Positions 1 to 10,285 of a DNA stretch of 64,000 nucleotides are shown piece after piece. Position 1 is the first letter of the stretch, and each line of letters begins with the position of its first letter. The stretch is from NCBI RefSeq assembly GCF_000247695.1, contig NW_004624784.1, positions 15,659,437-15,723,436 on the forward strand. Direction: 5' to 3'. This DNA is from Heterocephalus glaber. Lineage: Eukaryota; Chordata; Mammalia; Rodentia; Bathyergidae. Below the pieces are notes generated by a model. It saw nothing but the letters and a program-made list of their open reading frames with translations. It made no database searches and was not told the origin of the DNA. A program made the position numbers and the translations under genes.

Positions 1-86
1 GTATGCTATGAACCAGAGTGGTGGTAGATGTGGGCAAAGAGGACAAGCCTGCCTCTCATTATCCTCAATCTCCATCTCTTGCACAG

Positions 87-228
87 GGAGATGTAGGGTT
101 GGCAATGGGAAAGCTGTATGGCAATGACTTCAGCCAGACCACCATCTCACGGTTCGAGGCCCTCAACCTGAGCTTTAAGAACATGTGCAAGCTCAAGCCA
201 CTGCTGGAGAAGTGGCTGAATGACGCAG
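87..228 (+). CDS. POU2F3: POU2F3 exon: C-terminal part of the POU-specific domain
   Basis: Coding exon of 142 bp between an acceptor ending in gcacag and a donor gtagac. It encodes 47 residues beginning [15 protein letters not shown] and ending KWLNDA, plus one base of the next codon (phase 1). This is the second half of the POU-specific DNA-binding domain (helices 3 and 4) of the Oct1/Oct2/Oct11 class. POU2F3 is chosen over POU2F1 and POU2F2 because the following linker and C-terminal exons match POU2F3 and because TMEM136 and ARHGEF12 lie downstream. POU2F3 is a nuclear octamer-binding transcription factor, known as a keratinocyte regulator and the master regulator of tuft cells. Earlier exons lie outside the window. 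Confidence 0.97.
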
Positions 229-1884
229 GTAGACCTCTGGGGAATCAGCAGGAATGGGCCCAAGGATTCTGTAGGGATTGTTCTAATGATTTGTCTGTAT
301 TTGGGCTTTAGAGGGTCATGACATAGCACCCATTTCTTCTCCTAAGCTTAGAAAGAATTGAGAAATAAAACATGGAATATAGGCAAGTAGACCTGAAAAT
401 ATCATGGTTATTACTTAGAAAGAAAGTCCTTTGGAGGACATGGTTTTAGATCTGTGACCCTGAAGACTTTTTCCCATTCCATTCCATTCTCCACCCCAGA
501 CCTCCTTAGTCTAGACAACTCCCTAGAGACAAAGCTTGGATCTGCAGAGCACATACATGTACAAGATTGCTATCTGGAGTAGGCCTAGGACAAGGAGATA
601 GGGCAGTGGGCCCTGGATGGACAGTCACAAGCACAGCACAGGGTCTTTACCTGCCTAGTTCTGGAGCAGGTTTCCGTGCCCAGCCAGTGACTGTGGTCTA
701 GATGAACTGGGAAAGTCTTACACCAGGAGTGGGGTTTGCAGGAGGATTCAGTCAGGATCCAGTCTTTCCAGGGGATCAAGGGTATATATAAACTATGGTG
801 TTTGGAATGTTGACTGAAAGAGTTTGGCATCAGAGATGGGCGTAAGCAGGGTTTCTCAGTCTGCATTATGGAAATTTAGGGCCAGATAAATCTTTGGGAG
901 GAGGGTGGCCATTGAAAGATAGTTACCAGCATCCCTGGTCTCTACCTACTATTTACCAGTAACACTGGCTCCCAAGTTGAGACTTCCCAACATGTCTCCA
1001 GACATTGCCAAGTGTCCCCAGGAGGAATGGTGATGGTGAAGAGCGTGGCTCCTGCTTGAGAGCCCTTGGACTAGGTGGAGAGAGAAGGAAACAGAATCCA
1101 GGCCTGGGTTCTGTTTGGTGGATATGTGTGGATTACTGGTTACTGTGGAACGGGCAGCAAGGGAAGGATGGCAGCTAGCAGTGTGACCCTCGTGGAAGTC
1201 CCTCCATGCAAAAGCATGTGAAACAACAAAGACGTTCCTCCGCCTCCCTCAACAGGCTGTCCCTGAGACAATATTGATCGAACTACTAAAGTAAAAGAAA
1301 TGATCAGAGGGTCCTAAGATCTTTGGGAAAGGGCCTTGCAGATCTTTTCTATTGGGATCACCCCCCACCCACCCAAACACCTGACCCCTTCCAAAGGCAC
1401 ATGCCTCCTGTCCACCCTACACCTTAGCTCCAACACTTGCACTGATGAACAAAGGGCTTCAGCATCAACATTCTGCCACCAAGCGCCAGTGCTTTTGGCT
1501 CAGAAGGCTATTTTCCACTCTACTCGGTATTCACATCCAGGCATATCTATACAAGACAGACTGGTGAGTGTTACTTGTAGGAGCCCTGCCTGTGCCCACT
1601 CACACCCACACATGCCGCCGATGCCTGGGCCTCCCTGAACCATGACCACAAACACTGGAGACTCTGCGGTGGGAGGCATGGAGGACCTTTGCCCTGAGCA
1701 ACGAGGAGAAGCAGGAGTCTCGGTCTGTTTGGGGTCCCCTGCTGGGGGAGGGGGCTGGTCCTGAAAATTCCACCATAGAACCCACCGGGAAGGGCTGTTG
1801 GACCTCGAGTCTGTTATAGCAGGGCCTAACCCAGCCACCCGTCTCCCTCCTCTGAGCTCCTTTTGCTCTTTCAACCCCCTCCAG
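229..1884 (+). other. POU2F3: POU2F3 intron
   Basis: Intron bounded by gtagac and a ctccag acceptor. It holds one recognisable repeat, a MER20-like element at 846-1035. The rest shows no gene, RNA or repeat I can name; open frames here on either strand are uncharacterised and look non-coding. Confidence 0.85.
846..1035 (-). mobile_element. MER20-like hAT-Charlie fragment
   Basis: Read on the minus strand, it has the typical order of a MER20 element: gtctggagacat near one end, then a segment related to gtagagaccagggatgctg, ending near a degenerate gagaaaccctg terminus. It is old and diverged and non-autonomous. The family name is from memory of the consensus. Confidence 0.6.
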
Positions 1885-2021
1885 AGTCGTCTCCATCAGA
1901 CCCTTCCGTGAGTGCACCTAGCTCTTACCCTACCCTCAATGAAGTGTTTGGCAGGAAGAGAAAGAAACGGACCAGCATTGAGACCAATATCCGCCTGACT
2001 CTGGAGAAGAGATTTCAAGAT
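1885..2021 (+). CDS. POU2F3: POU2F3 exon: linker and first part of the POU homeodomain
   Basis: Coding exon of 137 bp, acceptor ccctccag, donor gtgagc. It completes the Glu codon split by the upstream intron and encodes 45 residues. The Ser/Pro-rich linker ([17 protein letters not shown]) joins the two DNA-binding halves. The homeodomain then starts with the basic [11 protein letters not shown] arm and runs through helix 1 (LEKRFQD). The intron falls between homeodomain helices 1 and 2, as in other POU2 genes. The linker composition separates POU2F3 from its paralogues. Confidence 0.97.
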
Positions 2022-2383
2022 GTGAGCAGGTTCCTTGGGTGGAAGTGGGTAGGCCAGCTTGGCAAGCAGGCACCATACAGCTAAGAGACCAGGCACCTGC
2101 TGGAAAATGGTCAGAGGCCAAGTCACCCTCCCTCTCCTGGTGGATTTGAGAGGGAGGCTGCCTTTCATCTAGGGTTCCAGAAGCTTCCCCTCATTGAGCT
2201 TGGATGTTTATTTGGGGCCTGTTGTCCCTCTCACTAGGAGATTTAAAGACTGGAATATGGGGTTCCAGAAGACAGTGTATTTCTATATCCAGCTGAAGTA
2301 AAGGGAACAAATACAGGGCATTGTATATAAGTCCCTATCTTCTTTGAGGTAGATTTTGTGTATTCCAAATTTAAAATGTAATT

Positions 2384-2582
2384 AGCCCATTGTGGTGGTA
2401 TAATCCCCGTTACTCAGGAGTCTAGGGAAGGAGAATCCCAAGTTCTAGGCCAAGCTGAGTAACTTACAAAATCCTGTCTCAAAAACCAAAGCCAAAACCA
2501 AACAAACAAATAAAAGGTCTTGAGATATAGCTCAGTGCTCCCTAGGTTCAATCCCTCCATACTGAAAAAATAAATAAAAGTA
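2384..2582 (+). repeat. B1-dID dimeric SINE
   Basis: A diverged 7SL-derived B1 monomer (tgtggtggtataatcccc through atcctgtctcaaaaacc) is followed directly by an ID-like tRNA half (tatagctcagtgc then ggttcaatccctcc) and an A-rich tail. This dimer layout is diagnostic for the rodent group of the source. Confidence 0.75.
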
Positions 2583-3339
2583 ATAAATGCTCATTCTAAA
2601 CAACTTAGAAAATACAGGGAGGGAAATACCAAGAAAAAAAGCATTTCAAACCCATCTGAATGTTCTTTCTTCTATTCCTTTTTTTCTATGCACATTTAAA
2701 TACTTGTGATCATATTCCATATGATTTTGAACTTGTGGCAAAAGCATATTCTTGAGGCAGTGTGTAGAAACTGTGAGCCCCATGGGAGCTAGGGTAGAGA
2801 AGAGGGAAAAATAGATGAGAGCTGAAGAACTTCTAGTCAGAATCCCTCAGGTCCCAGCCTTCAGGGCCTACTTGGCACTGCATGTCTCCAGGGCCCGGGG
2901 CCTAGTCCAGCCTTGCTGGACTTGGCTCCCAGGGCTGCCACCCTTTCAGCTGATCCCCCATACATCTCCATAAGGACTTGATGGCTGTGTTCTTCTGGCA
3001 GGATGACAAAAGCTGACTTGTCCTTCTTTTTAGGTTTTTCAGTGCAGCATGGCTAAGAGAGGGTGCAGGAGTGTAGAGAAATGGGCTCAAACCACAGACT
3101 GGGTTGTGAGGGGTCCCAGCAAAGGTGTGGTGCTCTCACATTATGTACAATATTGCTATCCTGCAGATTTAACAAATCTGAGAGTTTTAGCTTCCGCGTT
3201 TTCTAGGAAGAGATGACAAGGGAAAAGGATATGGGAGCATGTATTTCTGGGATTTTTTTTCCTGCCCCTCGTAACTCATCCATGGACACTCTCTTCCTAA
3301 CTGCTGCTGAGGGAAGGAGTGTAAGGAGAGATGCACCTT

Positions 3340-3475
3340 TATGGTACCTCTACCCCGTGCCAGCCTTGTGCTCGGTAGTTTGCACACATTTTCTCAATTA
3401 ATCCTCACCATAATCCTGCATGGTAGGCACTATCATTCTCATTTTGTAGATGAGAGGTATATACCTGAAGGAATT
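3340..3475 (-). repeat. MIR fragment
   Basis: Contains the reverse-complement MIR core: ctcaattaatcctcacc, a ggtaggcactatcat segment and attttgtagatgag. Ancient mammalian SINE, inactive. Confidence 0.65.
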
Positions 3476-3478
3476 AAA

Positions 3479-3705
3479 ATCAGCAGTGGCACACATCTGT
3501 AATTCTAGCTACTTGGGAGGCTAAGATAGGAAGACTGAAAGTTCAAGATCTGCCTGGGCAACTTAGTGTTATAATTATAAATATGAGTTATAAATATGAA
3601 TATGAATATAAATATAAGAACTGGTTATATAGCTCAGTGGTAGAGCACTTGCTTAGCATATTGAGGCCCTGGGTTAAATCTCCAGTACCGTAGACAAAAA
3701 AGACA
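3479..3705 (+). repeat. B1-dID dimeric SINE with AT-rich linker
   Basis: B1-like half (3479-3567) with the gggaggctaagatagg motif, a linker of ATAAATATGA-type repeats, then an ID half with tatagctcagtggtagagc and a degenerate B box. The AT-rich linker appears to be an expanded microsatellite. Confidence 0.7.
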
Positions 3706-3942
3706 GAATAAAAAATGAACCTTAAAAGCTCAATAGCTTTTCTATACCCCAAAAATGAACCAACTGAAAAGAAATCAGGGAAACAATTCCATTCATAACA
3801 GCTTCAAAAAATACCTAGAAATTAACCTAAACAATAGACGAAAGACTTCTACAGTAAAAATTAGAGACCACTGAAGAAAGAAATTGAAGTGGACATTAAA
3901 AAATGGAAAGATCTCACAAACTTATTATTAAAATGGCCACGT

Positions 3943-4046
3943 GGGGCTGGGAATGTAGCTCAGTAGTGTCTTGCCTGCCTGGCAAGCTCAAGGTCCTGAG
4001 TTTGATCCCTGGTACCAAAATTAATTAATTAATTAATTAAGTTTTA
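3943..4046 (+). repeat. ID-like tRNA-derived SINE inside the L1
   Basis: Pol III A box (tagctcagtag) and B-box region (gagtttgatccctgg), ending in ccaaa and a TTAA-repeat tail. Flanked by near-identical aatggccac (3932-3940) and aatggctac (4047-4055), taken as the target duplication. Confidence 0.8.
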
Positions 4047-4109
4047 ATGGCTACATTACCACAAGTGGTCTACTGAGTCAATGCAGTCACTATCAAAATA
4101 CCAATGACA

Positions 4110-4189
4110 GGCCGGGGATTTAGCTCAGTGGTTTCGCTGCCTGCTGCGCAAGTGCAAGGACCCGAGTTGATCCCTGGAACCAAAAAAAA
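4110..4189 (+). repeat. Young ID-like SINE with perfect target duplication
   Basis: Full body from ggccggggatttagctcag to the A tail. It is flanked by an exact 14-bp direct repeat aaaataccaatgac on both sides, which fixes the boundaries and shows a recent insertion into the L1. It belongs to the window's youngest SINE subfamily, which carries gctgcctgctgcgcaag. Confidence 0.92.
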
Positions 4190-4427
4190 AAAATACCAAT
4201 GACGTCATTCACAGAATAGGAAAATAATCCTAAAATTCATATAAAAACACAAAAGATTCAGAATAGTCAAAGCAATCTTAAGCAAAAAGAGCAAGGCTGG
4301 AGGAATCCATAACACCTGATTTCAAATTTTACTACAAAGCCAGAATAACAAAACAGCATGGTAATGGCACAAAAGTAGACACAGACCAACAGGATATCAT
4401 AGAGGACATAGAAACAAACACACACAA

Positions 4428-4627
4428 CTACAGCCATCTTATTGTTGTTGTTGTTGTTGTTGTTTTAAAGAGAAAGGGTGTATTTTGCCTCGCAGTTGCA
4501 GTCTGTGGTTGCTTGGCCTTGGTGCTCTGGGTCTGAAGTGAGACAGAATGTCATGCAGGGGCCTGTGGCAGAGGAAACAGCTTGCTTTGTAGCAGCCAGG
4601 ATCCATAAGAGCTACAGCCGTCTTATT
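4428..4627 (-). mobile_element. MaLR-LTR-derived segment inserted with a target duplication
   Basis: On the minus strand this reads like the 3' part of a rodent MaLR (ORR1/MT-type) LTR, including a degenerate polyadenylation region, then an (AAC)n tail seen on the + strand as GTT repeats at 4444-4463. It is flanked by 16-bp direct repeats ctacagccatcttatt and ctacagccgtcttatt (one mismatch). Tail and long duplication are marks of L1-type retroposition rather than LTR integration, which would leave 4-6 bp. Confidence 0.65.
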
Positions 4628-5363
4628 CTTGACAACGAAGCCCAAAACATGTTGAAGATAGTCTTTTTAACAAATGGTGCTAGGAAAAATGAATATCTAT
4701 ATGTAGAAGTTTGAAACTAGAACCCTATCTTTCACACTGTACAAAAATCAAATTTACTGTAGATCAAAGACCTAGGTATAAGACCTACTATTTTAAAACT
4801 ACTAGAAGGAAACATAGGAGAAACATCTGAAGCCACAAACAAAGCCAAAGACTTTCTGAATAGGACTTTAATAGCACAAGAAATAATAGCGAAAATCAAC
4901 AAATAGGATTACCTCAAATTAAAAAGTTGCTGCACAGCAGTGGAAATAAGTAACAGAATGAAGAAAAAGCCTACAGAATGGGAGAAAATCTTTGCCAGTT
5001 ACTATTCCAAAAGCATTAATGTTTAGAATATATAAATAATTCCAAAAACTTACACCAAAAAAAAGCAAAAAGCCTAATCAATACTTGGGCAAATGAATTA
5101 AACAGACATTTCTCAAAAGAAGAACAAGTGGCCAGGAAGCATATGAAAAAATGTTCAATATATTTTGCCATTGGGAAAATGCAGATCAAAACTCCACTGA
5201 AAGTCCACTTTACCCTAGTCAGAATGGTCATCACCAAAAAGAAAAATGAAAGTATTATCAAGGATGTGGGGAGAAAGGAATACTTCTATACTGCTGGCAG
5301 GAATGTAAATTAACACAGTGGCCATGGAAATCAGTATAGAAGTTTCTCAAAAAACTGAAAATA

Positions 5364-5452
5364 GGGCCAGGGATTTAGCTCAGTGGTTTCATTTCCTGCT
5401 GCGCAAGCACAAGGACCCGAGTTCGACGCCCGGTATCAAAAAAAACAAAAAA
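5364..5452 (+). repeat. Young ID-like SINE inside the L1
   Basis: Intact A box (tagctcagtgg) and B box (gttcgacgcc), A-rich tail. Flanking direct repeats aaactgaaaatag and aaactaaaaatag differ at one position. Confidence 0.88.
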
Positions 5453-6110
5453 CGAAACTAAAAATAGAGCCACCATTTGAGCTAGCTATACTACTCCTTG
5501 GTATATACCCAAAGTTATTACAATCAGCACTTTATAAGGATACCTGTATCTGCAAACCTATATTTATTATGGCACAATTCACAGTAGCCAAGATATGGAA
5601 CCATCCTAAGTGCCCATCAACAGATGAATAGACAAAGAAAATGTATATATACACATAGATGGAATATTATTCAGCCATAAAAAGCAAAATTTTGTCATTT
5701 GCAGGAAAGTGGATGAAACTGGATGTTAAGCAAAATAACCCAGAGTCAGGAAGATGAGTATCACATGTTCTCCCCACTATCTGAAATCTAAAAAATGAAA
5801 ATGACATGAAAGTAGAAGAGAGGATATTATTAATGAGGGAGAGAGTAAAAGAGAGGGGATATAAGGAAAGAATGAGGGGATGGATATGATCAAAATATAT
5901 TCATCGAAGCCCAGTATTTTGTCAATAGGCACTAATAAAAATTGAATTACAAAAGAAAAGATTTTTCCTAAGGATACACAGTACGTAAGTGATAAATCCA
6001 GTGTTCCATGCTAGGTTTGACTCTAAAGCTTTTGATCCATATATTGTTCAATCCTACTTCTTTGGAACATCAGCTCCTCCTGACCTCAGTCCATGTCTTC
6101 ATCTCTATAG

Positions 6111-6272
6111 AACCCCAAACCCAGCTCGGAAGAGATCTCCATGATTGCAGAGCAACTCTCCATGGAGAAGGAGGTAGTGAGGGTCTGGTTCTGCAACCGA
6201 CGCCAAAAGGAGAAGCGAATCAACTGTCCTGTGGCCACACCCATCAAATCACCTATCTACAACTCTCGACTG
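6111..6272 (+). CDS. POU2F3: POU2F3 exon: homeodomain helices 2-3 and start of C-terminal tail
   Basis: Coding exon of 162 bp (54 codons, phase 0 at both ends), acceptor ctctatag, donor gtgagtgg. It encodes [20 protein letters not shown] (helix 2), then the recognition helix [15 protein letters not shown] with the Cys typical of POU homeodomains, then the [10 protein letters not shown] tail motif. All DNA-contact residues of helix 3 look intact. Together with the two upstream exons this completes a functional DNA-binding module. Confidence 0.97.
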
Positions 6273-6457
6273 GTGAGTGGCCAGGAACCAAGCTGCCTGC
6301 CAAGCCCAGGAATGGGGCCCATGAGGCCAAGAGGAGAGTCTCCTCCATCCCAGGAGGGTGGAGAGTATGGTTTGCAGAGCATGAGTGACCAAATATATTT
6401 GTATTCACATTTATACAAACAAGCAAATAAATACAGTATGCTAAAAATACAGTGAGA

Positions 6458-6957
6458 AAAATTTTATTACAGTAAAAGACACATTACTCCTATTCCCTTC
6501 AAAATACTCCCCTTGCTTTAAACACACTTAGCCCATTGTTCCTGCCATTTTGTGAAACAGTTCTGAAGTCCTCTTTCACATCTTTATGAGGTATGATCAA
6601 AAATACAGTGAATGCTGCTACTGAGATGCCAATAGAAAGGCATACTTGTAAAAACATCATAGTGTGCCCTCATCCACCTTACTCACCAGATCTAGCACCA
6701 TGGAACTTGTGGCTCTTCCCCAGAGTCAAAAAGACTGTGAAAGGTAAATGTTTTTAATCAGTTCAGGACATCAAGGCAGCCACAGCAGTGCAACTAAAAA
6801 GACTCAAGAAAGAGGACTTCTAGAACTGTTTCAGAAAGTGACAATAATGAGAAGATAAGTATGTTCAAAGTAAGGGGGAGTATTTTGAGGATCCCCTCAA
6901 AATACTACAATAATACTGTAATAAATAATACTACAATAAATACTGTAATAAAATTTT
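6458..6957 (+). mobile_element. Palindromic mariner-family remnant
   Basis: Positions 6671 onward encode HPPYSPDLAP, the signature of mariner transposases (DD34D family), followed by LWLFPRVKKTVKGK. The acidic residue usually found just after LAP is Asn here, and several stops follow, so the gene is dead. The segment 6458-6577 is an inverted, imperfect copy of the 3' end at 6808-6957. Both arms share aaaatactcccc-type and gaaacagttct motifs. Confidence 0.75.
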
Positions 6958-7054
6958 AATTTAAATATTCACTATGTTTAATTTAAATATTCACATGGCA
7001 TATCAAACAGACTTAAAAAGTGTAAGGGACCAGAAAGTGATAGAGGAAGACGCC

Positions 7055-7150
7055 TTTTTTTTTTTTTTTTTTGCAGAACGGGGATTGAACTCAGGACCTT
7101 GTGCTTGCCAGGCAGGCACTGGCGCCACTGAGCTAAACCCCTCCACCCCA
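7055..7150 (-). repeat. ID-like SINE, antisense
   Basis: T-run of 18 bases (reverse A tail), then the reverse-complement B box (gattgaactcaggacc) and A box (ccactgagctaaa). Confidence 0.88.
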
Positions 7151-7570
7151 TGGGCAATGTCTTTTTAATAAGGTCAGAGAGGACTTCTCTGATAGGTGGC
7201 ATTTAAGTAAAGATCTAAGAGCTCTAAGAGCTTCTGTGGATATCTAGGGCAAAGAGTGTTTCAGGCAGAGGGACCAGTAAGTGAAAAGACTCAGCATTTT
7301 TGAGGAACAGTGAGGCAGCCAGTTTGGCTGAGGCAGAGACATGGTTGGATTCTGGATATACTTTGACTGTGGAGCCAGGAAGATATACTGAGAGCTCATA
7401 TACAGAATATGAGGAATGAAGCAAAGATGCCTTCAAAAGTTTGGAAACTGGGCAGCTAACTGTGAGGCACTGGCATCTTTTTGAGATGCAGGAGGAATTT
7501 GGTGCAGGTCATATTAAGTCAGACATGCTTATTAGGCTCCCAAGAGGAAGTACCAAGTAAGGAGTTGAGT

Positions 7571-7762
7571 TAGGCCTGGTGGCTATGCCTGTGAACCCAG
7601 CTACTCAAAAAGTTGAGGCAGGAGGATCACAAATTCGATACCAGCCTGGGTGACTTAGGGAGAGACCCTGTCTCAAAATAAAATGAAAAAGGCTGGGAGT
7701 GTAGCTCAGTGGTAAAGTGCTTGTCTGGAATGTGCATGGCCCTGAATTCAGCCTCCAGTACA
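7571..7762 (+). repeat. B1-dID dimeric SINE
   Basis: B1 half (ggcctggtggctatgcctgt through gagaccctgtctcaaaa), a short A-rich linker, then an ID half beginning ggctgggagtgtagctcagt with degenerate B box. Clear dimer structure. Confidence 0.85.
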
Positions 7763-8553
7763 GGGTTGGGGGAAGTAGGGAGCTAAATCTGTGATTCTTA
7801 TGTTCAAGGGAAAGCCAGGACAGGGAATAATTTGGAGTTTCAGGCAGAAGTGGAAGCTTAGAGAATAAGAAGTATCTTCTCCATCCAGGGAGAGATGGTA
7901 CCTTTGGGCTAGGGGTGGGAAGGTTCTCCATCTATGTGAACAGTGATGGTTGAAGGTTAGGGAGTCATGTGTTGAGGTCCTCAAGTATTCTGGTGCTCTA
8001 GAATGGTTGAAATTCAGCCTTATCTGGGTAGGACAGAGCAATTCCATAATTGCTTAATTTTTTCACCAGACATCTATTGACCATCTACTGTATGTTGGTC
8101 TTTCTGCTGAATTCTGGGATACAAAGATAAATACCATTTGTTCTCTGTCCCAGAAGACTCACTGCCTAGCAGAGAAGACAGACAAATAAACAAATGATAA
8201 ACAATGTGATCATTTCTCTAGGAGAACTTAGCAACACATAAACCTTGGGAGGTGGTTGTTAAGAAAACTTCCCCAAGGATGTCATTAATACCTGAGCTGA
8301 GTCTAAAAGGACAAAGAATGAGAGGCAAATGACTCTGAGGTAGCGCTTTATCAGGGAGAACCACGAGACAGTGGTACAAAGCAGGAAGGACAGGTGGCAC
8401 ATTCTTGGAACTGCAGATGTCTCCACATGGAGGAATGTTGCAAGGATATTCCTCATGGGGTGAGACAATGAAAGGAGGGTGTGCAGTGCCAAGAAAGTGA
8501 GGTTTGGGGGGAGTCACTGAAGGATTTTAAGCAGGAAATTGGCATGATCGGAA

Positions 8554-8639
8554 TTTTTTTTCTTTGCAGTACCGGCGATCGAACTCAGGACTTTGCGCTT
8601 GCAAGGCAAGCATAGCACCACTGAGCTAAATCCCCAGCC
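8554..8639 (-). repeat. ID-like SINE, antisense
   Basis: Reverse-complement body: gtaccggcgatcgaactc (B box end) through ccactgagctaaatccccag (A box end). Confidence 0.88.
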
Positions 8640-9251
8640 TGCTCAGATTTGTTTTTAAGACTGATCACTCTAAGCACAGGATATAGGATAGCTTGAAAGG
8701 CACAAGATAGGGTATGATTACAGTTATCCAGTAGAGAACTAACAAGGCCAAAGAAAACCAACATGGAAAGAAAGAGGGAATGAGAGAAAGTTAATAGATA
8801 ACTAGAAGGTCATGGTTAATAAATTGATAGTTGGCTGTGGGCAGGGAAAGTGATGAAGGAAGAGAATCCTATGAGAGACTGAGTGCTTGAGTATGACTGA
8901 TTGGGTAGATGCTAATGCCACGTTTGGAACAGGCAAATGGGAGGAGCTGGTTTGGGAGTGGTAAAGAGTGACGGTGTCAGTTCTGTACACCATGGTAATG
9001 TACAGTAAGAACTGTAGGACACCTAAGTGGGGCTGTCCCTGGACACTAGGAAGATGGGTCTGGAGGTCAGGAGAGTAGCTGGGTTGGAGATATGCACTAG
9101 GGAGTCACAGACACATGGGTGATGGTTGAAATCCTATGTAAAGAGGAGCTTACTTGTGGAGTTTGTATGGAAGGTCCACACCGAAGCCCTGGGGAGCACC
9201 AGCATTTGAAAATGGCAAAAGGAAGAGGATCAAAAGAAGAAACTGAGAAGG

Positions 9252-9381
9252 AAAAGCCAGAAAAAGCAAGAAACTGTCACTAAGTGGATGAGGAGGGTGT
9301 TGGGCAGGGATGAGCCCATTCAGAGTGTGATGAGAACACAGATGAAAGACACTCAAATCAGAATGGGGTCAAGGAGGGTGA
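9252..9381 (+). repeat. Arm A of an inverted duplication
   Basis: About 130 bp that recurs, reverse-complemented and about 89 % identical by eye, at 10286-10415. Shared blocks include gaaagacactcaaa and gaatggggtcaaggagggtg. It lies inside the L2-type block. Confidence 0.85.
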
Positions 9382-9690
9382 CCCTCTGATTTGTTTGAAG
9401 AACAGATTAGGAATTATCAAGAATAGCACACCAGCCAGAAGGACTAGCCTGTGAAAAGGCATGCAATTATAAAACAATTTGATGCCTTTGGAAAACACCT
9501 GAACTTCAGTCTGACTGAGCCAAGGGTCTGAGAGAGGTTGATGAATGAGGGCTGGATCATGATGGGCCATGGATGTTAAGTTACCCTAAAAGCTATGAAG
9601 AACCATTTAACATTTTAAGTTGGAGGCCACATGATAGTCATTCATCATTGCTTGGTTAAATATTCACTGTATGCTTGATACTGGGAGTAT

Positions 9691-9731
9691 AGTGATCCTT
9701 GCTTACACAAGTGATCCTTGCTTACAGCCTA
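9691..9731 (+). repeat. Short tandem duplication
   Basis: The unit agtgatccttgcttaca occurs twice in a row, a small slippage duplication inside an L2-like segment. Confidence 0.8.
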
Positions 9732-10137
9732 GCAGGGAAAACACACTGAATAAATGGTGCTTATGATGTGCTTCAGAGAAGGTGTGGCAGTATCTGAAGC
9801 ACCTAACCCAATCCACCGTGTCAAAGGCTTCTGCGAGGAATGATGTTTAAACTGACCCCAGAAAAATGAATGTCACCATTGACATCATTGAATGCGGGAA
9901 GTAACTGAGTTGGGGAGCAAGTTCCAGGCAGAGGAAACTGTGTACACAGGTTCTGAGGCTGTTTGGGATAGAGAGAAAAGGAAGCTTACAGGCAGGGATG
10001 TGTGGAGACCAGGGAGTGAAAGAGTGTGAGTAAAGAGGCTGCAGTGGTGGGTGAGGCTGGATTTAAGGGTCTTGCAGGCCACAGTAAGGAATTCAGTCCA
10101 TGCCATAAGAACTTCGGTCTTTAAAGATGGACCTTTG

Positions 10138-10284
10138 GGATATGTGTGGTGACATATGCTTGTAATCCCAGCTTCTTGGGAGGCTGAGGCAGTGGGATGG
10201 CAAGTTTGACACCAGTCTGGACAACTTAGCAAGACTCTGTCTCAAATTTTAAAAATACAAAGGGCTGGGGATGTAGCTCAGTGA
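10138..10284 (+). repeat. B1-dID SINE truncated in its ID half
   Basis: Complete B1 half (gtggtgacatatgcttgtaa through agactctgtctcaaa), linker, then ggctggggatgtagctcagt. The ID half stops abruptly at 10284, where the inverted duplication arm begins, so the rearrangement postdates or accompanied loss of the SINE end. Confidence 0.85.
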
Positions 10285-10285
10285 G

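Larger units (their letters stand above)
3726..5960 (+). mobile_element. 5'-truncated L1 LINE, 3' part of ORF2 and 3'UTR
   Basis: Degenerate L1 in sense orientation. It carries recognisable ORF2 C-terminal sequence (tctataccccaaaaatgaac at the start; atggaatattattcagcc and gaaagtggatgaaactgg near the end), then a purine-rich 3'UTR and a short A-rich tail near 5940-5960. Frames are broken by stops, so it is immobile. Insertions inside it at 3943-4046, 4110-4189, 4428-4627 and 5364-5452 are younger than the L1. Confidence 0.85.
2022..6110 (+). other. POU2F3: POU2F3 intron filled with repeats
   Basis: Intron of about 4.1 kb. Repeats listed separately occupy most of 2384-5960: two B1-ID dimers, a MIR, and a 5'-truncated L1 with four nested insertions. 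The stretch 2583-3335 has no feature I recognise. Confidence 0.85.
7165..10137 (+). mobile_element. Ancient L2-type LINE block, several diverged fragments
   Basis: Long stretch resembling the 3' region of L2: aggcagagggaccagtaagtg (7267 on), a ccagacatctattgacc / gaagacagacaaataaac motif near 8075-8190, attttaagcaggaaattgg (8523), gagcaccagcatttg (9194), caggccacagtaaggaattc (10075). It is split by SINEs at 7571-7762 and 8554-8639. No open frame survives. The L2 assignment is from memory of consensus features, and internal order has not been checked against a library. Confidence 0.55.

Noticed and set aside
4110..4189. tRNA gene suggested by A and B box sequences in this and about thirty similar copies
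   Set aside because: They do not fold into a cloverleaf, end in gtacc plus A tail, and are flanked by target duplications, so they are SINEs.
5016..5631. Short ORFs in 5016-5631 as small proteins
   Set aside because: They are remnants of L1 ORF2 or run through a SINE.
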